A stretch of 64,000 nt of DNA from Streptomyces sp. VRA16 Mangrove soil. GTDB lineage: Bacteria > Actinomycetota > Actinomycetes > Streptomycetales > Streptomycetaceae. The stretch spans positions 62,001-126,000 of the forward strand of contig NZ_JAFVLN010000009.1 in assembly GCF_017377775.1 (NCBI RefSeq), read 5' to 3'. Each line of letters starts with the position of its first letter. Within the stretch, counting starts at the first letter, position 1. Under the pieces are notes generated by a model that saw only the letters and a list, made by a program, of their open reading frames with translations, had not been told where the DNA came from and searched no databases. The position numbers and the translations under genes are program-made. Shown piece after piece: positions 50,361-59,881 of this stretch.

Positions 50361-51089
50361 GGTGTCCGCGACTCCTCTCGTGTTGGGAAATCCAGCCTCG
50401 CAGCGCTGATGTCCCCCGTGATCGGTCATCCGACCTACGTGTGTGACTCTCAGGCGTCCGGAGCCGCGCGGTCGACACGTATGTGGACGGACGAGATACG
50501 TTGGAATCTCTTTCCAGAACCGGAGCCGCCCGCCCTCGGTATGCGCGCCCCGTGACCGCTTGCCAGAGTGACCCGGTGAGCCTCAATTCGCTCAATGCGC
50601 CGGTGACGCGCCGCGCGCCGTTCTCGCCCCTCGCCACGCAGAGCACATCCGATCCCACGGTGAGAGTGAGCGTTTCCCGTGCATTTTGCACGAGGCCTGG
50701 CCGGTCATGACGGCGTGGCACACTGGCGGCTCAGGCAGCGGTGACGGCGGAATCCGGTTGCGTCTGGAGATCGAGAGCAGACCGTCGTAGCTGCCGTACA
50801 TCGAGCCGGTCTGATGCAGCCGTAGCGACGAGGTGGGCCGGATGACGTTGATCGCAGCCCGGACGACGTCGATCGCAGCATCGCACTGGGAGCTCGTCTT
50901 CTGGGAGCACCAGGGTCAGGTCCAGGCGGTCGTACTGGCCCATGACCCAGGGCATGTCCGGCCCCATCCCCATGGACACCACGCTCTTCGGTATCAGCTT
51001 CGCGCCGGGTACCTCGATGCCCCCACATACTGGTGACGCGGCGCTCCGGCTGGCTGAAGGGCTCTGCGTGGAAAAGGACGGGATGCTCG
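50361..51089. other. Region with an unidentified decayed coding sequence
   Basis: On the minus strand at about 50740-51020, successive frames look like one broken protein: GGIEVPGAKLIPKSVVSMGM and PWVMGQYDRLDLTLVLPEDE, then AIDVVRAAINVI and TGSMYGSYDGLLSISRRNRI. The pieces are in order but shift frame at least once. I do not recognise the family. The rest of the region shows nothing. Confidence 0.4.
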
Positions 51090-51550
51090 CAGCGTCGTCC
51101 TGCGCTACACCGCGACCGGCGAGACCCACGAGCTGGACGTCACGGGTCTGTTCATCGCGATCGGCCACGATCGGCGCACCGAACTGTTCACCGGACAGCT
51201 CGACTTGAACGACGAGGGCTACCTCTAGACACAGGCGCCTTCGACCCGTACGAATATCCCGGGCGTCTTAGGCGCGGGCGACGTCGTCGACCACACCCAC
51301 CGCCAGGCCATCACCGCAGCCGGCAGTGGCTGCGCGGCCGCGCTCGACGCCGAGCGCTACCTGGCGGCACTCGCCGACACGGCCAACACCGCGCAGCCGG
51401 TCGCAGCCGCCGTCTGCCCCGAAGCCCCTGCACCACGGGGACCGTCCACGACTCTCAAGACCGTCACCGACGACTCCTTCGCACAGGGCGTCCTGACCGG
51501 GCGAGTCGTGGACGGATCCCCGCCCGAGCCGACCCGCGCCTTTAACACAT
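51090..51550 (+). pseudogene. trxB-trxA relic (thioredoxin reductase C-terminus and thioredoxin N-terminus)
   Basis: One frame reads VVLRYTATGETHELDVTGLF, then IAIGHDRRTELFTGQLDLND, EGYL, a TAG stop, and TQAPSTRTNIPGVLGAGDVV with AITAAGSGCAAALDAERYLA. This is the C-terminal third of thioredoxin reductase. It is followed in the same frame by STTLKTVTDDSFAQGVL, the start of thioredoxin, which normally continues to the WCGPC active site; here that part is gone. The stop at 51228-51230 and both deletions make it non-functional. Confidence 0.82.
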
Positions 51551-51717
51551 ACGGCACTGTCACTGCAGCGCCGTACGCGCCTGACGCTCAATACGCCGTC
51601 CTCACGGGAAGTTGCGAACGGTCTTGGCCAGACTTCGAGGGCCTCCTGACGTTGTTGGACGGGTAGGTAATACTGCGAAGGTTCGGCCAAAGGATCATGC
51701 ACTGACCTGGGGGCGCA
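51551..51717. other. Spacer before the endonuclease gene
   Basis: No feature was recognised except the likely promoter of the Mrr-like gene and a G-rich ribosome-binding site (GGGGG) just before its GTG. Confidence 0.3.
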
Positions 51718-53301
51718 GTGGCAGGTAGAAACGGGGCGGGCGGGAACGATCCCTACGCCAGAGAACTCGCACGGCAGGCAAGGGAGTACGAGAAAGCCCG
51801 CAAGGCCGCCGAGGCCAAGGCCAAACGCAAGGCACGCGAGGAGAAGGTCGCGTATGAGGCGGCCCGCGCGCAGGAGGCTGTCGACCGCACCTACGTGCTG
51901 GAGAACGACGTCGAGCAGCTGACGAATCTTCTGCGGACTGCTGTGCTGGACAGCAACCCTCTGACCTTCGACCGGCTCAGGCAGAAGTTCACGCCGGCCG
52001 CCTTTATCCCTCCCAAGGGCCGGGCCAAGGCCGCCCCACAGCCACGCTGGGAGGAGTACGAACCGGAACCGCCGCGCGGCTTCCTCGGTGCGCTTGGCTT
52101 CGGCCGCAAGGGATACGACGCCGAAGTCGAGGCGGCCCGCGAGCGGTTCGACAGGGCATTGAGCGACCATGCGCGGGACGACAAGAAGCGCGTCGAGAAG
52201 CTGGAGAGGCTCCGCACCAAGCACGAGGAGCAGAACCAGCAGGAGGCCACCCGGGTCGAGGAGTGGAACGCACGTATCGAGGAGCGCCAGGCTGCTTATC
52301 GCGAGCGGGGCGTCGAGGCGGTTGAGTGGTTCATCGACCAGGCGCTAGCCGCGTCCAAGTACCCGCATGGCTTCCCCAAGGCGCATCGGGTCTCGTATCA
52401 AGCAGACACAGGCGACCTGCTGGTCGAGATCGACCTCCCGCTGGAAGACGTCATTCCCGAGGCACGCGCGTACCGATACGTGAAATCCCGCGACGAGATG
52501 AATCCTGTGCCGCGCCCCGACAAGGAGCGCAAGGAGCTCTACGCCTCCGTCCTCGCCCAGACCGCGCTGCGCACCGTGCACGAACTGTTCGCCGCCGACA
52601 CCGAGGGCGCCGTCAAATCCATCGCTCTCAATGGACATGTGGCCACCATCGACCGCGCCACCGGGCGCGAGGTGCACCCCTGCCTGATCACCCTCCAGAC
52701 AGACCGGGAGGAGTTCGCGCAGCTCGTCCTGACCCAGGTGGACCCACGCGCCTGCCTGAAGCGGTTGCGCTCACTGATCTCGCCGAACCCGTACGAACTG
52801 GAGCCAGTGCGGCCTCTGGTCACCTTTGACCTCAGCAAGTTCCGGCTCATGGACAGCCTGGACGTTGTGGCAGGGCTGGACAGCCGCCCTGTGCTCATGG
52901 ACCTGACGCCCACAGAGTTCGAGCACCTGATCCGGCAGCTGTTCGAGGCCATCGGCCTGGACAGCGTGAACACCCAGCCCTCCAAGGACGAGGGTGTCGA
53001 CGCCATCGCGATGAACACCGACCCGGTGATGAAGGGACTGTGCGTCATCCAGGCCAAGCGCACCAAGAACGTGGTGCCGTTCGAGACTGTCTCGGCCCTG
53101 GCCGGTGTCGTGGAACACAAGCGGGCGGCCAAGGGCATCCTCGTGACGACCTCATGGTTCGGTCGGGCCAGCGAGGCGTTCGCCAACGAGCACGGACGTC
53201 TTGAACTGCTCGACGGCGCCAACCTGGTCCACCTGTTCAAGGAGCACCTGAACCTCGACGTGATCCCAGGACCGGTGCCGCCGAAGCGCCGGCCCCAATA
53301 A
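51718..53301 (+). CDS. Mrr-like restriction endonuclease
   Basis: A 527-aa protein. The N-terminal half is highly charged and helical (REYEKARKAAEAKAKRKARE; KKRVEKLERLRTKHEEQNQQ), predicting coiled coils, with a central domain of unknown type. Residues from about 395 form a PD-(D/E)xK nuclease of the Mrr_cat type: TEFEHLIRQLFEAIGLDS, the catalytic Asp in DEGVDAIAM, and CVIQAKRTKNVV, where QAK is the Mrr variant of the motif. AKGILVTTSWFG completes the fold. Mrr proteins cut modified DNA, a type IV defence. GTG start with GGGGG upstream. It is intact although its neighbours are broken. Confidence 0.88.
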   Translation: MAGRNGAGGNDPYARELARQAREYEKARKAAEAKAKRKAREEKVAYEAARAQEAVDRTYVLENDVEQLTNLLRTAVLDSNPLTFDRLRQKFTPAAFIPPKGRAKAAPQPRWEEYEPEPPRGFLGALGFGRKGYDAEVEAARERFDRALSDHARDDKKRVEKLERLRTKHEEQNQQEATRVEEWNARIEERQAAYRERGVEAVEWFIDQALAASKYPHGFPKAHRVSYQADTGDLLVEIDLPLEDVIPEARAYRYVKSRDEMNPVPRPDKERKELYASVLAQTALRTVHELFAADTEGAVKSIALNGHVATIDRATGREVHPCLITLQTDREEFAQLVLTQVDPRACLKRLRSLISPNPYELEPVRPLVTFDLSKFRLMDSLDVVAGLDSRPVLMDLTPTEFEHLIRQLFEAIGLDSVNTQPSKDEGVDAIAMNTDPVMKGLCVIQAKRTKNVVPFETVSALAGVVEHKRAAKGILVTTSWFGRASEAFANEHGRLELLDGANLVHLFKEHLNLDVIPGPVPPKRRPQ

Positions 53302-53334
53302 GCGGGGTGCCACGAAAGTCGTGCGGTGCCCCGC

Positions 53335-53430
53335 CTATCGCCGGTTGAGCACTACGCGACACACAGCACAGACCATGCCCGCGTCCCTGCCGTATCGCCT
53401 CATCAGCTGCCCGCATTCCGCACAGGGACC
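53335..53430 (-). pseudogene. Zinc-ribbon fragment downstream of the CoiA-like gene
   Basis: The minus-strand frame ends PCAECGQLMRRYGRDAGMVC then AVCRVVLNRR and stop. The CxxC...CxxC spacing is that of a treble-clef or zinc-ribbon motif. It lies about 100 bases after the CoiA-like relic, in a frame without a good start, so it may be the displaced C-terminus of that gene or another one. Confidence 0.4.
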
Positions 53431-53509
53431 TGACGAACCAGCCCTCCTCTCCGGCACGGCAGGTCCGGTCGATCTCCTGGTCGGCGAATGTGGTCTCGTC
53501 GCCCTCTTC

Positions 53510-54352
53510 CTACTCTGGCACGGGAAGAGGCTTCTTCTCGCCGACGAGCTCCTTCCAGAGGTCACGATCGGTCGCAGTCACCCACATGTGCCTCCCTGCC
53601 CGCCCCCTGCCGCGGTTTGGCACATAGACCGGAACGCTTTCCCCTGTTGCACTCGACACGACGAGACCCTCAAGGTGCACAGGCTTCCTTTCCGACTGGC
53701 ACAGGGCCAGCCGGAACCAGTCCGCGTGCATCCCGCCACAGTGACCGGCACCCTCACTCAATAGGCAATGACGGTCACTGCTGGACGCACCTCCAGACCT
53801 CAAGGTGGCGGTAGCCACCACGAATCACCATCTCCCTGCCGCTGGCGATGCCTTTCCACGGCATGTCGTCCACGCGTGCCCAGGGGCGCGGTCGATCAGT
53901 GAGGCAGTACGGTCCTTCGCGACCCAGAGCGGGGTGATACCGCTGTCCACCGCCGAGACGGAACGACGGTGCACGCTGCTCGGGGTGCTGTGGTGGTACT
54001 GGATCTCCCAACCAACGCGTATGCCGTCAGGCCCGGTCACCAACGCATCGCAAATACTCCGGCGCCCGACTGTCGGCACTTCGGGCTCCGCTCCAAGACC
54101 GCATCGCGCAGCTTCTCGTACGACGCGTTCCTTGGTGGCCTTCTGCTGCACGTTCTCCGCAGGAGTCGCACTGTGGGTCACGGGCAGATGAGAGGCCACC
54201 AGTGGCCGACGACCACCGATTCGACCTCGCCGGACAAACATCCACGGCGACTTGCCGCCGGACTCTGAAAGGCATTCCCTGCCCTCATGATGTGCCAGGC
54301 ATTCAAGCAGCTGCGGGTTTCGCTCTGAGACGCTCGTCATGATCTCGTCCAT
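53510..54352 (-). pseudogene. CoiA-like nuclease gene with frameshifts
   Basis: The first part reads HSATPAENVQQKATKERVVR and GRRSICDALVTGPDGIRVGW with EIQ, then SVSAVDSGITPLWVAKDRT. The Asp and Glu-x-Gln pattern resembles the PD-(D/E)xK core of the competence protein CoiA family. Near 53875 the natural continuation (WARVDDMPWKGIASGREMVI) is in another frame, and near 53775 a further shift leads to HLEGLVVSSATGESVPVYVP and WVTATDRDLWKELVGEKKPL. At least two indels break the gene. The DNA-uptake role of CoiA need not apply to actinomycete homologues. Confidence 0.7.
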
Positions 54353-54452
54353 CAGGCCGGGTCGGTCCGCGCGCCCTGGATCCGGTCTCGACAGATTGAT
54401 CTCTATGCCGTATTCGGTGTGACAAACCCTGGCGGCCTCATCAAGCCGCCAG

Positions 54453-55492
54453 TCATCCGGTCCCGAACCGAGGTGGCTTGGCCCCTGGAGGCAGCTCGGG
54501 GATGTCGCTCATCGCGCGCTTGAAGGCGTCCGGGGGGCCATCGGGCATCAGAAACTTGCTAGGCGGTTGGCTGATCCGGATCTCACTGTTCCTCGGAGAC
54601 GGCAGCTCGGCTCCCTCCAGGGGGTCGTCATCGGGGTGATGGAACAGCTCCCTGCGCGCGTTGAACGCAAAGCGCTGGTTCAGCTCCTTGGCCAGCTTGG
54701 TGTGCGTCCGTACGCAGAAGTCATCGTCGTCAGACGGGACCATCATGATGGCCACCCGCCGGTCGATCGGCATGAGGATCGCGCCCGCGGTCCCGATACC
54801 CACGCCGCGCCATGCAGGCGTATCTTCATCGCGCACCAGCGTCACCGGATGATCCGGAATGAGCAGGGCGCGGCGCTCGAACTTGATGAGACCCCATGCA
54901 CGAGCCATGAACTCCGAGTACGCCGTCGCCATGGCGTTCCCATCGACACCATGTGACCGTTGACCGACATCTCGGCGTAGTAGCCGTCGAAGTCAGTCAA
55001 CTCTGCCCACGCCGCGTCGACTTCCTCATCGGAGACAGGCCCTGTGGCCACCGCTTCAAGTCGTCTGCGAATCCCAGGCTTTCCCTCCATAGCGGTCATG
55101 ATCTTTCCGCAGTAATCCCCGATCTCATTGCTGGCCTTGCGGGCAGCTGGGATTCGCGCGTACTGGGCTGCAATCCACTCGGCGTGTACCGCTCGTTGTT
55201 CCAACGGCAGGGGCCACACCCCGTCATCGACGGCCTTGCGGATGACCGCGGCCGACTTGCCCTCCAGCTCGGCAAGCAAGCTCTCCACGCTGTCGTCGAG
55301 TTGACCGTTCTCGCCCCGCATCGAGTAGAAGTCGTTATGAACGGTTACGTCCGCGATCCCCACCAGACGCTGTGCGTCGCCGTCAAGAGGCACGGGTAGG
55401 AGGCGCTTCCCGTCAGCGAAGCGTCGCAGCAGCAGGCGCGGCACGGTGTGATGCCGACGCTTCAGCTTCGGGTCGCCAGAGGACTTGCCCAT
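54453..55492 (-). pseudogene. DUF4238 gene with a single-base frameshift
   Basis: The N-terminal part begins MGKSSGDPKLKRRHHTVPRL and LLRRFADGKRLLPV, the hallmark of DUF4238, and runs to about 54940. The C-terminal part (ARAWGLIKFERRALLIPDHP with VTLVRDED) continues in another frame. Insertion of one base in GTGTCGATGGGAACGCC (minus strand) restores a continuous protein of about 340 aa, so a single deletion is the only visible defect. DUF4238 proteins are often found on mobile elements and are suspected of toxin or defence roles. A sequencing error cannot be excluded. Confidence 0.75.
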
Positions 55493-55559
55493 GTCATGAC
55501 GGTACGGCCACCCCTGGCATCACGCTGGCTATTTCTTTCCTGATCGGCAGCGTTCGTAT

Positions 55560-55968
55560 CCCCCGATCAGGGTGCCGTACGCACCTCTCAAGCACCGGCG
55601 AGAGGGTCAGTGGCGCGATGTGCCGATTCCGTCCTTTCTCGAAGAGTTCACGGATCGACTGCCGATTTCTCAACGAGCAAGGAGGCCTACCCCACAGCGG
55701 CCTCGTGCGGAAATCCTGGTTCCGCGCCATCGAGCGGCTCGGTATGCCCCGATACAAGCCGCACGATCTCCGGCACAAATGGGCCATCCTCGTTCTGACC
55801 CAGGTGGCTTCGCTTCATGAAACCGCACGATGGTTGAGACACACGGCGATCAGTGTGACCGCAGCGACCTATGGCCATCTCACGCAGGACGGCCGCGAGC
55901 GTTGTCAGCAGATCCTCCACGCGACCTACGGGCCGTACGCGCCGAGCAGCACCACGAACGCGTGCTGA
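55560..55968 (+). pseudogene. Tyrosine recombinase (integrase) C-terminal relic
   Basis: One frame reads VPYAPLKHRREGQWRDVPIP with SFLEEFTDRLPI, the beta-sheet region before the catalytic box. A second frame reads GMPRYKPHDLRHKWAILVLT, QVASLHETARWLRHTAISVT and AATYGHLTQ. HDLRH and WLRH supply the Arg and His, and YGHL the nucleophile Tyr. The segment between is frame-shifted and the N-terminal core-binding domain is absent. It sits at the border between accessory and core-like DNA, where an integrase would be expected. Confidence 0.82.
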
Positions 55969-56059
55969 CTCCGTGCTGACTCCAGCCTGCAACCCCCAGC
56001 ATCCGTCACTGAGGGTGATCGATTTGGTCTCCCCGCCATGAGGCGCCCGGGACCGCCCC

Positions 56060-56542
56060 TCAGCCCGCCGAGCCGCCCTCGAACCAAGCCGGCCCGTCCT
56101 GCATGGCCTGCTTGATCCTGAACAGACCGTGCTCGTCCAGCGGCGGCAGCGCGTCCAGGTCGAACCAGCCGACCTCCAGCGACTCGTCGTCGTTGACCCG
56201 GGCCTCACCGCCGACGGCCCGGCACCGGAACGTGATGTCCATGAACTGGCACTGATCCCCGTTGGGATAGGTGATCGCCTTCTTGGTGGCCTGGACGAGG
56301 ACGACGCGCTCGGCGACGCACTCGACGCCGGTCTCCTCGAACACCTCGCGGGTGGCGACGTCGGCGGGCTGCTCCCCCGGCTCGGCGATCCCCGCGGGCA
56401 CGGCCCACTTCCCGGTGTCGGCGCGGCGGCCGAGCAGCACCCGGCCCTCGTCGTCGAAGACGACGGCGGTGACGCCCGGCAGGTAGAGGAGCTGGTGGCC
56501 CGCGGTGGCGCGGATCGCGCGGATGTAGTCGGGAGTAGCCAT
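56060..56542 (-). CDS. NUDIX hydrolase
   Basis: A 160-aa NUDIX enzyme that would hydrolyse a nucleoside diphosphate-X substrate. The Nudix box GIAEPGEQPADVATREVFEE then TGVE fits Gx5Ex7REUxEExGU completely. VTAVVFDDEGRVLLGRRADT gives the preceding strands. The protein opens MATPDYIRAIRATAGHQLLY, typical of actinobacterial members acting on dNTPs or ADP-ribose-like compounds. It is the last gene of a compact leftward core-like block and lies about 90 bases right of the integrase relic. Substrate unknown. Confidence 0.92.
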   Translation of the reverse strand: MATPDYIRAIRATAGHQLLYLPGVTAVVFDDEGRVLLGRRADTGKWAVPAGIAEPGEQPADVATREVFEETGVECVAERVVLVQATKKAITYPNGDQCQFMDITFRCRAVGGEARVNDDESLEVGWFDLDALPPLDEHGLFRIKQAMQDGPAWFEGGSAG

Positions 56543-56581
56543 ACGCGCGACCCTAACCGTTCGACCGGCCGAACCCGAAGG

Positions 56582-58186
56582 TCAGGCCGTGGTCCGCCGC
56601 CCGCGACGGGACCGTACGACGGCCCACGCCAGGCCGCCGACGCCGATGCCGACGAGCAGCGCCTCGGGCCAGACACCCGCGCGCGTGGCGAGCGTCTTGG
56701 TGGTGCGCCGGGGTACGTCGGCGAGGAGGGTGTCGGCCTCGAACATGCCGGTCTTCTGGGCGATGGACCCGTCGGGCCGGATGACGGCGCTGACGCCGCT
56801 GGTGACCGGGACCATCACGGCCCGGCCGTGCTCGACGGCGCGCACCCGGTCCATGGCGAGCTGCTGGTAGGTCATCTGGCTGCGCTCGAAGGTCGCGTTG
56901 TTGCTGGGCACGGACAGGATCTGGGCGCCCGCGTCGACCTGGTCGCGCACGACGTCGTCGAACGCGGCCTCGTAGCAGGTGACGTTGCCGACCTTGGTGC
57001 CCGCCATGTCGAAGACGACGGCCTTGGTGCCGGGCTTGAAGTTGCCCGCCCGGTCGACGTCCTTGCTGAAGATGCGGAAGAAGCCGCGGTACGGCATGTA
57101 CTCGCCGAAGGGCTGCAGGTGCCGCTTGTTGTACGTGGCGCCGGGGCCCGTCTTCGGGTCCCACAGGATCAGCTGGTTGCGCTCGTCGCCGTTCTTGTCG
57201 GTGACGACGGCGCCCACCGAGATCGGGGCGCCGACCGCCTCGGCGGCCTTCTGGATCTCCTGGTAGGCGTCGATGTTCACGTACGGGTCGATGTCGGAGG
57301 AGTTCTCCGGCCACAGGACGAGGTCGGGCTTCTTGACCTTGCCTGTCTTGATCTTCGCGGCGAGCTTCATGGTCTCGCGCACGTGGTAGTCCAGCACGGC
57401 CCGCCGCTGGGCGTTGAAGTCGAGGCCCATGCGCGGCACGTTGCCCTGGATGAGCGCCACGCGCGCGGTGCCGGCCTCGGCGGAGGTGGCGACCAGCGGC
57501 ATCGCGGCCGCTCCGGCGAGCACGGGCGCGACGGTGAAGGCGGCCGCGGCGACGACGCCCCGGTCGCGCAGCAGCCGTACGTCGGCACGGCCGCGGACCT
57601 TCTTGACGCGCAGCGCCAGTGCGCCGAGCCCGAATCCGCACAGCACCACGGCGAAGCCGAGCAGCGGGGTGCCGCCCAGCGAGGCCAGCGGCAGGAACAC
57701 CCCGCTGGGCTGGCCGAAGGCCACCTTGCCCCACGGGAACCCGCCGAAGGGGAAGCGGGCGCGCAGCGCCTCGTCGGCGATCCACACGCCGCTCGCCCAC
57801 AGCGGCCACAGCGGCAGCCGCGACACATAGGCGATGCCCATCCCGGCGAACGCGACGACGAGCGCCTCGGCGACGGCGAGCGCCAGCCACGGCAGCGGCC
57901 CGACGTCGACGCCCGTCCACGACAGCAGCGGCACCAGGTACGCGAGCCCGAAGACGAGGCCGAGCCCGAAACCGGCCCGCAGCCGTCGCCCGTGCACGGC
58001 GATGCCGAACAGCGCGAAGGAGAGCGGCGCCAGCCACGGCAGTTCGCGCGGCGGGAAGGTGACGTACAGGAGGAGTCCGGCCGCTCCCGCGAGGAGGAGG
58101 GGCGCGAACCGTCGCAGGTGGAAGCGGCGTACGGGCTGCGCTGCGGGCTCGTCCGACGGGGCGACGGGAGGTGCGGTGGCGGTCAC
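56582..58186 (-). CDS. lnt: Apolipoprotein N-acyltransferase
   Basis: A 534-aa integral membrane enzyme that N-acylates mature lipoproteins. Six to seven TM helices occupy the first ~220 residues (APLLLAGAAGLLLYVTFPPR onwards), followed by the extracytoplasmic carbon-nitrogen hydrolase domain. Its catalytic triad is in LVLWPENSSD (Glu), TYNKRHLQPFGEY (Lys) and VTCYEAAF (Cys). A final TM helix (WPEALLVGIGVGGLAWAVV) completes the topology. Start is GTG. It is tandem with the NUDIX gene, 39 bases apart. Confidence 0.93.
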   Translation of the reverse strand: MTATAPPVAPSDEPAAQPVRRFHLRRFAPLLLAGAAGLLLYVTFPPRELPWLAPLSFALFGIAVHGRRLRAGFGLGLVFGLAYLVPLLSWTGVDVGPLPWLALAVAEALVVAFAGMGIAYVSRLPLWPLWASGVWIADEALRARFPFGGFPWGKVAFGQPSGVFLPLASLGGTPLLGFAVVLCGFGLGALALRVKKVRGRADVRLLRDRGVVAAAAFTVAPVLAGAAAMPLVATSAEAGTARVALIQGNVPRMGLDFNAQRRAVLDYHVRETMKLAAKIKTGKVKKPDLVLWPENSSDIDPYVNIDAYQEIQKAAEAVGAPISVGAVVTDKNGDERNQLILWDPKTGPGATYNKRHLQPFGEYMPYRGFFRIFSKDVDRAGNFKPGTKAVVFDMAGTKVGNVTCYEAAFDDVVRDQVDAGAQILSVPSNNATFERSQMTYQQLAMDRVRAVEHGRAVMVPVTSGVSAVIRPDGSIAQKTGMFEADTLLADVPRRTTKTLATRAGVWPEALLVGIGVGGLAWAVVRSRRGRRTTA

Positions 58187-58231
58187 CCGGGGAGTGTACG
58201 GCGCGCCTCTGTCAGCGCGGCAGGCCGGGCT

Positions 58232-59881
58232 TCAGGTGATCCGGAGGTTGGCCATCATGCCCATGTCCTCGTGCTCGGCGTTGTGGCAGTGGAAGAGATA
58301 GCGGCCGCGGTAGCCGTCGAAGCGGGTGATGATCTCCGCGGACTCGCCGGGTCGCAGCGAGACGGTGTCCTTGAGGCCCGCGTCGTGCGGCAGCGGCGCC
58401 TTCCCGCCGCGCGAGAGGATCTGGAAGCCGACCAGGTGGAGATGGACCGGGTGGTGGACGTCGGCGACGAACCGCCAGATCTCCAGGGCGCCGAGCCGGG
58501 TCGTGACGTCGGTGCGCTCCGGGTCGAAGGCCCGTCCGCCGATGAGCCAGCCGCGCCCGTGCTCCATGTGTCCGGCGCGGAAGGCGAACTCGCGCACGGC
58601 GGTGGCGTCCTCGCGGCGCCAGTCGGGCAGATCGTCGGCGAGGGTCTTCGGGACGTGGCTGTCGTCGCGGGCCGTGCGGGCGACGCGGAAGGCCATGACG
58701 TCGCGGGTGCGTCCGGAGCCGAGCTGGTTGCGCAGCCGCACCAGGCTGCCGACGGGCAGTCCGGCGAAGTCGATGATCACGTCGTACCGTTCCGCGGGTG
58801 CCAGCGGCAGCGAGGTGTGCGTGACCGGTGCCGCGAGCAGGCCCTGGTCGGCGCCGATCTGGACGAGGTCGAGGCGGCGTCCGTCCTCGGTGACGGCCTC
58901 CAGGTCGTAGTGGCGGGCGTTGGACGCGTTGAGCAGTCGCAGCCGGTGGCGGACGGCGTCGACCTCGTGGACGGGCCAGGGGGCGCCGTTGACCAGGATC
59001 ACGTCGCCGAGGACCCCGGCCGCGTACGCGCCGCGCACCCCGGGGCGCTCGCGCAGGGTCGGATCGAGCGCGGGGTAGATCAGCGAGCCGTCGGCGGCGA
59101 ACGCGCGGTCGGCGATCATCAGCGGCAGTTCGCGGGCGCCGCCGGGCAGGTCGAGGGCGTCCTCGACGGCGTCGCGGACGAGGTGCAGGCCGGCCAGGCC
59201 GCGCCAGATCGCCGGGGCGGTGAAGTCCATGCGGTGGTCGTGGTACCAGAGCAGGGTGGCGCGCTGGTCGAGCGGGAAGGTGTAGGTCCGCTCCAGGCGC
59301 GAGGTGACGGCGTGCGGGTCGCGCATCCCGCTCATGGCGGCCATGCCCGTCATGGACGCGGTACCGCTCGTCGTGGGGGCGCCGTGGTGCGGGTGCGCGG
59401 ACGGCTCCGGCCAGCCGTCCGGCAGGACCAGATCGGTCGGGTAGCCGTCGGAGTCGGCCGGGGTGCGGCCGCCGTGGAGGTGCACGACGGTCGGCACGGG
59501 CAGTTCGTTGCGGTGGGTGACATGGACCGTGCGGCCGCGCCGGGATTCGACGGTGGGTCCGGGGAAGGTGCCGTTGTACGTCCACAGGCGTGTCCGGGTC
59601 CCCGGCAGCACCTCCGCGTCGACCTCGCGCTGGGTGATCTCGTACCGGTCGCCGCCCGCACGGCTCGCCGCAGGTCTCAGGACGGGCGGGATCGGGAGCG
59701 GCACGGTGTACGGGTCGGGCAGTGGCGCGGTACTGCGCAGTTGGCCGCCGGTGCGGGTCGGGTGCTGTGCCATGGCGCCGGACAGGGCCAGGCTGCCGGC
59801 GGCGAGCAGGCCGAGGCCGCCGCCGACGGCGAGGACGCGGCGCCGGGACAGCTCGGGGGCGGTGCCGCAACGGTCAGCCAT
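58232..59881 (-). CDS. Multicopper oxidase with Tat signal
   Basis: A 549-aa exported laccase/CotA-type oxidase. The Tat signal SRRRVLAVGGGLGLLAAGSL is at residues 12-31. Copper motifs are HLHGG and WYHDHRM in the first domain, and HPVHLHLVGF and HCHNAEHEDMGMM at the C-terminus, giving type 1, 2 and 3 sites. A methionine-rich insert (TASMTGMAAMSGM) recalls CueO-type copper-binding loops, hinting at cuprous oxidation or copper defence. The ATG overlaps the end of the upstream membrane gene by eight bases, so the two are co-translated. Confidence 0.93.
   Translation of the reverse strand: MADRCGTAPELSRRRVLAVGGGLGLLAAGSLALSGAMAQHPTRTGGQLRSTAPLPDPYTVPLPIPPVLRPAASRAGGDRYEITQREVDAEVLPGTRTRLWTYNGTFPGPTVESRRGRTVHVTHRNELPVPTVVHLHGGRTPADSDGYPTDLVLPDGWPEPSAHPHHGAPTTSGTASMTGMAAMSGMRDPHAVTSRLERTYTFPLDQRATLLWYHDHRMDFTAPAIWRGLAGLHLVRDAVEDALDLPGGARELPLMIADRAFAADGSLIYPALDPTLRERPGVRGAYAAGVLGDVILVNGAPWPVHEVDAVRHRLRLLNASNARHYDLEAVTEDGRRLDLVQIGADQGLLAAPVTHTSLPLAPAERYDVIIDFAGLPVGSLVRLRNQLGSGRTRDVMAFRVARTARDDSHVPKTLADDLPDWRREDATAVREFAFRAGHMEHGRGWLIGGRAFDPERTDVTTRLGALEIWRFVADVHHPVHLHLVGFQILSRGGKAPLPHDAGLKDTVSLRPGESAEIITRFDGYRGRYLFHCHNAEHEDMGMMANLRIT

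Noticed and set aside
49093..50721. A 542-aa minus-strand frame spanning the HpnD relic and HdeD gene
   Set aside because: Arg/Gly-rich, no domain, overlaps the intact HdeD gene in another frame.
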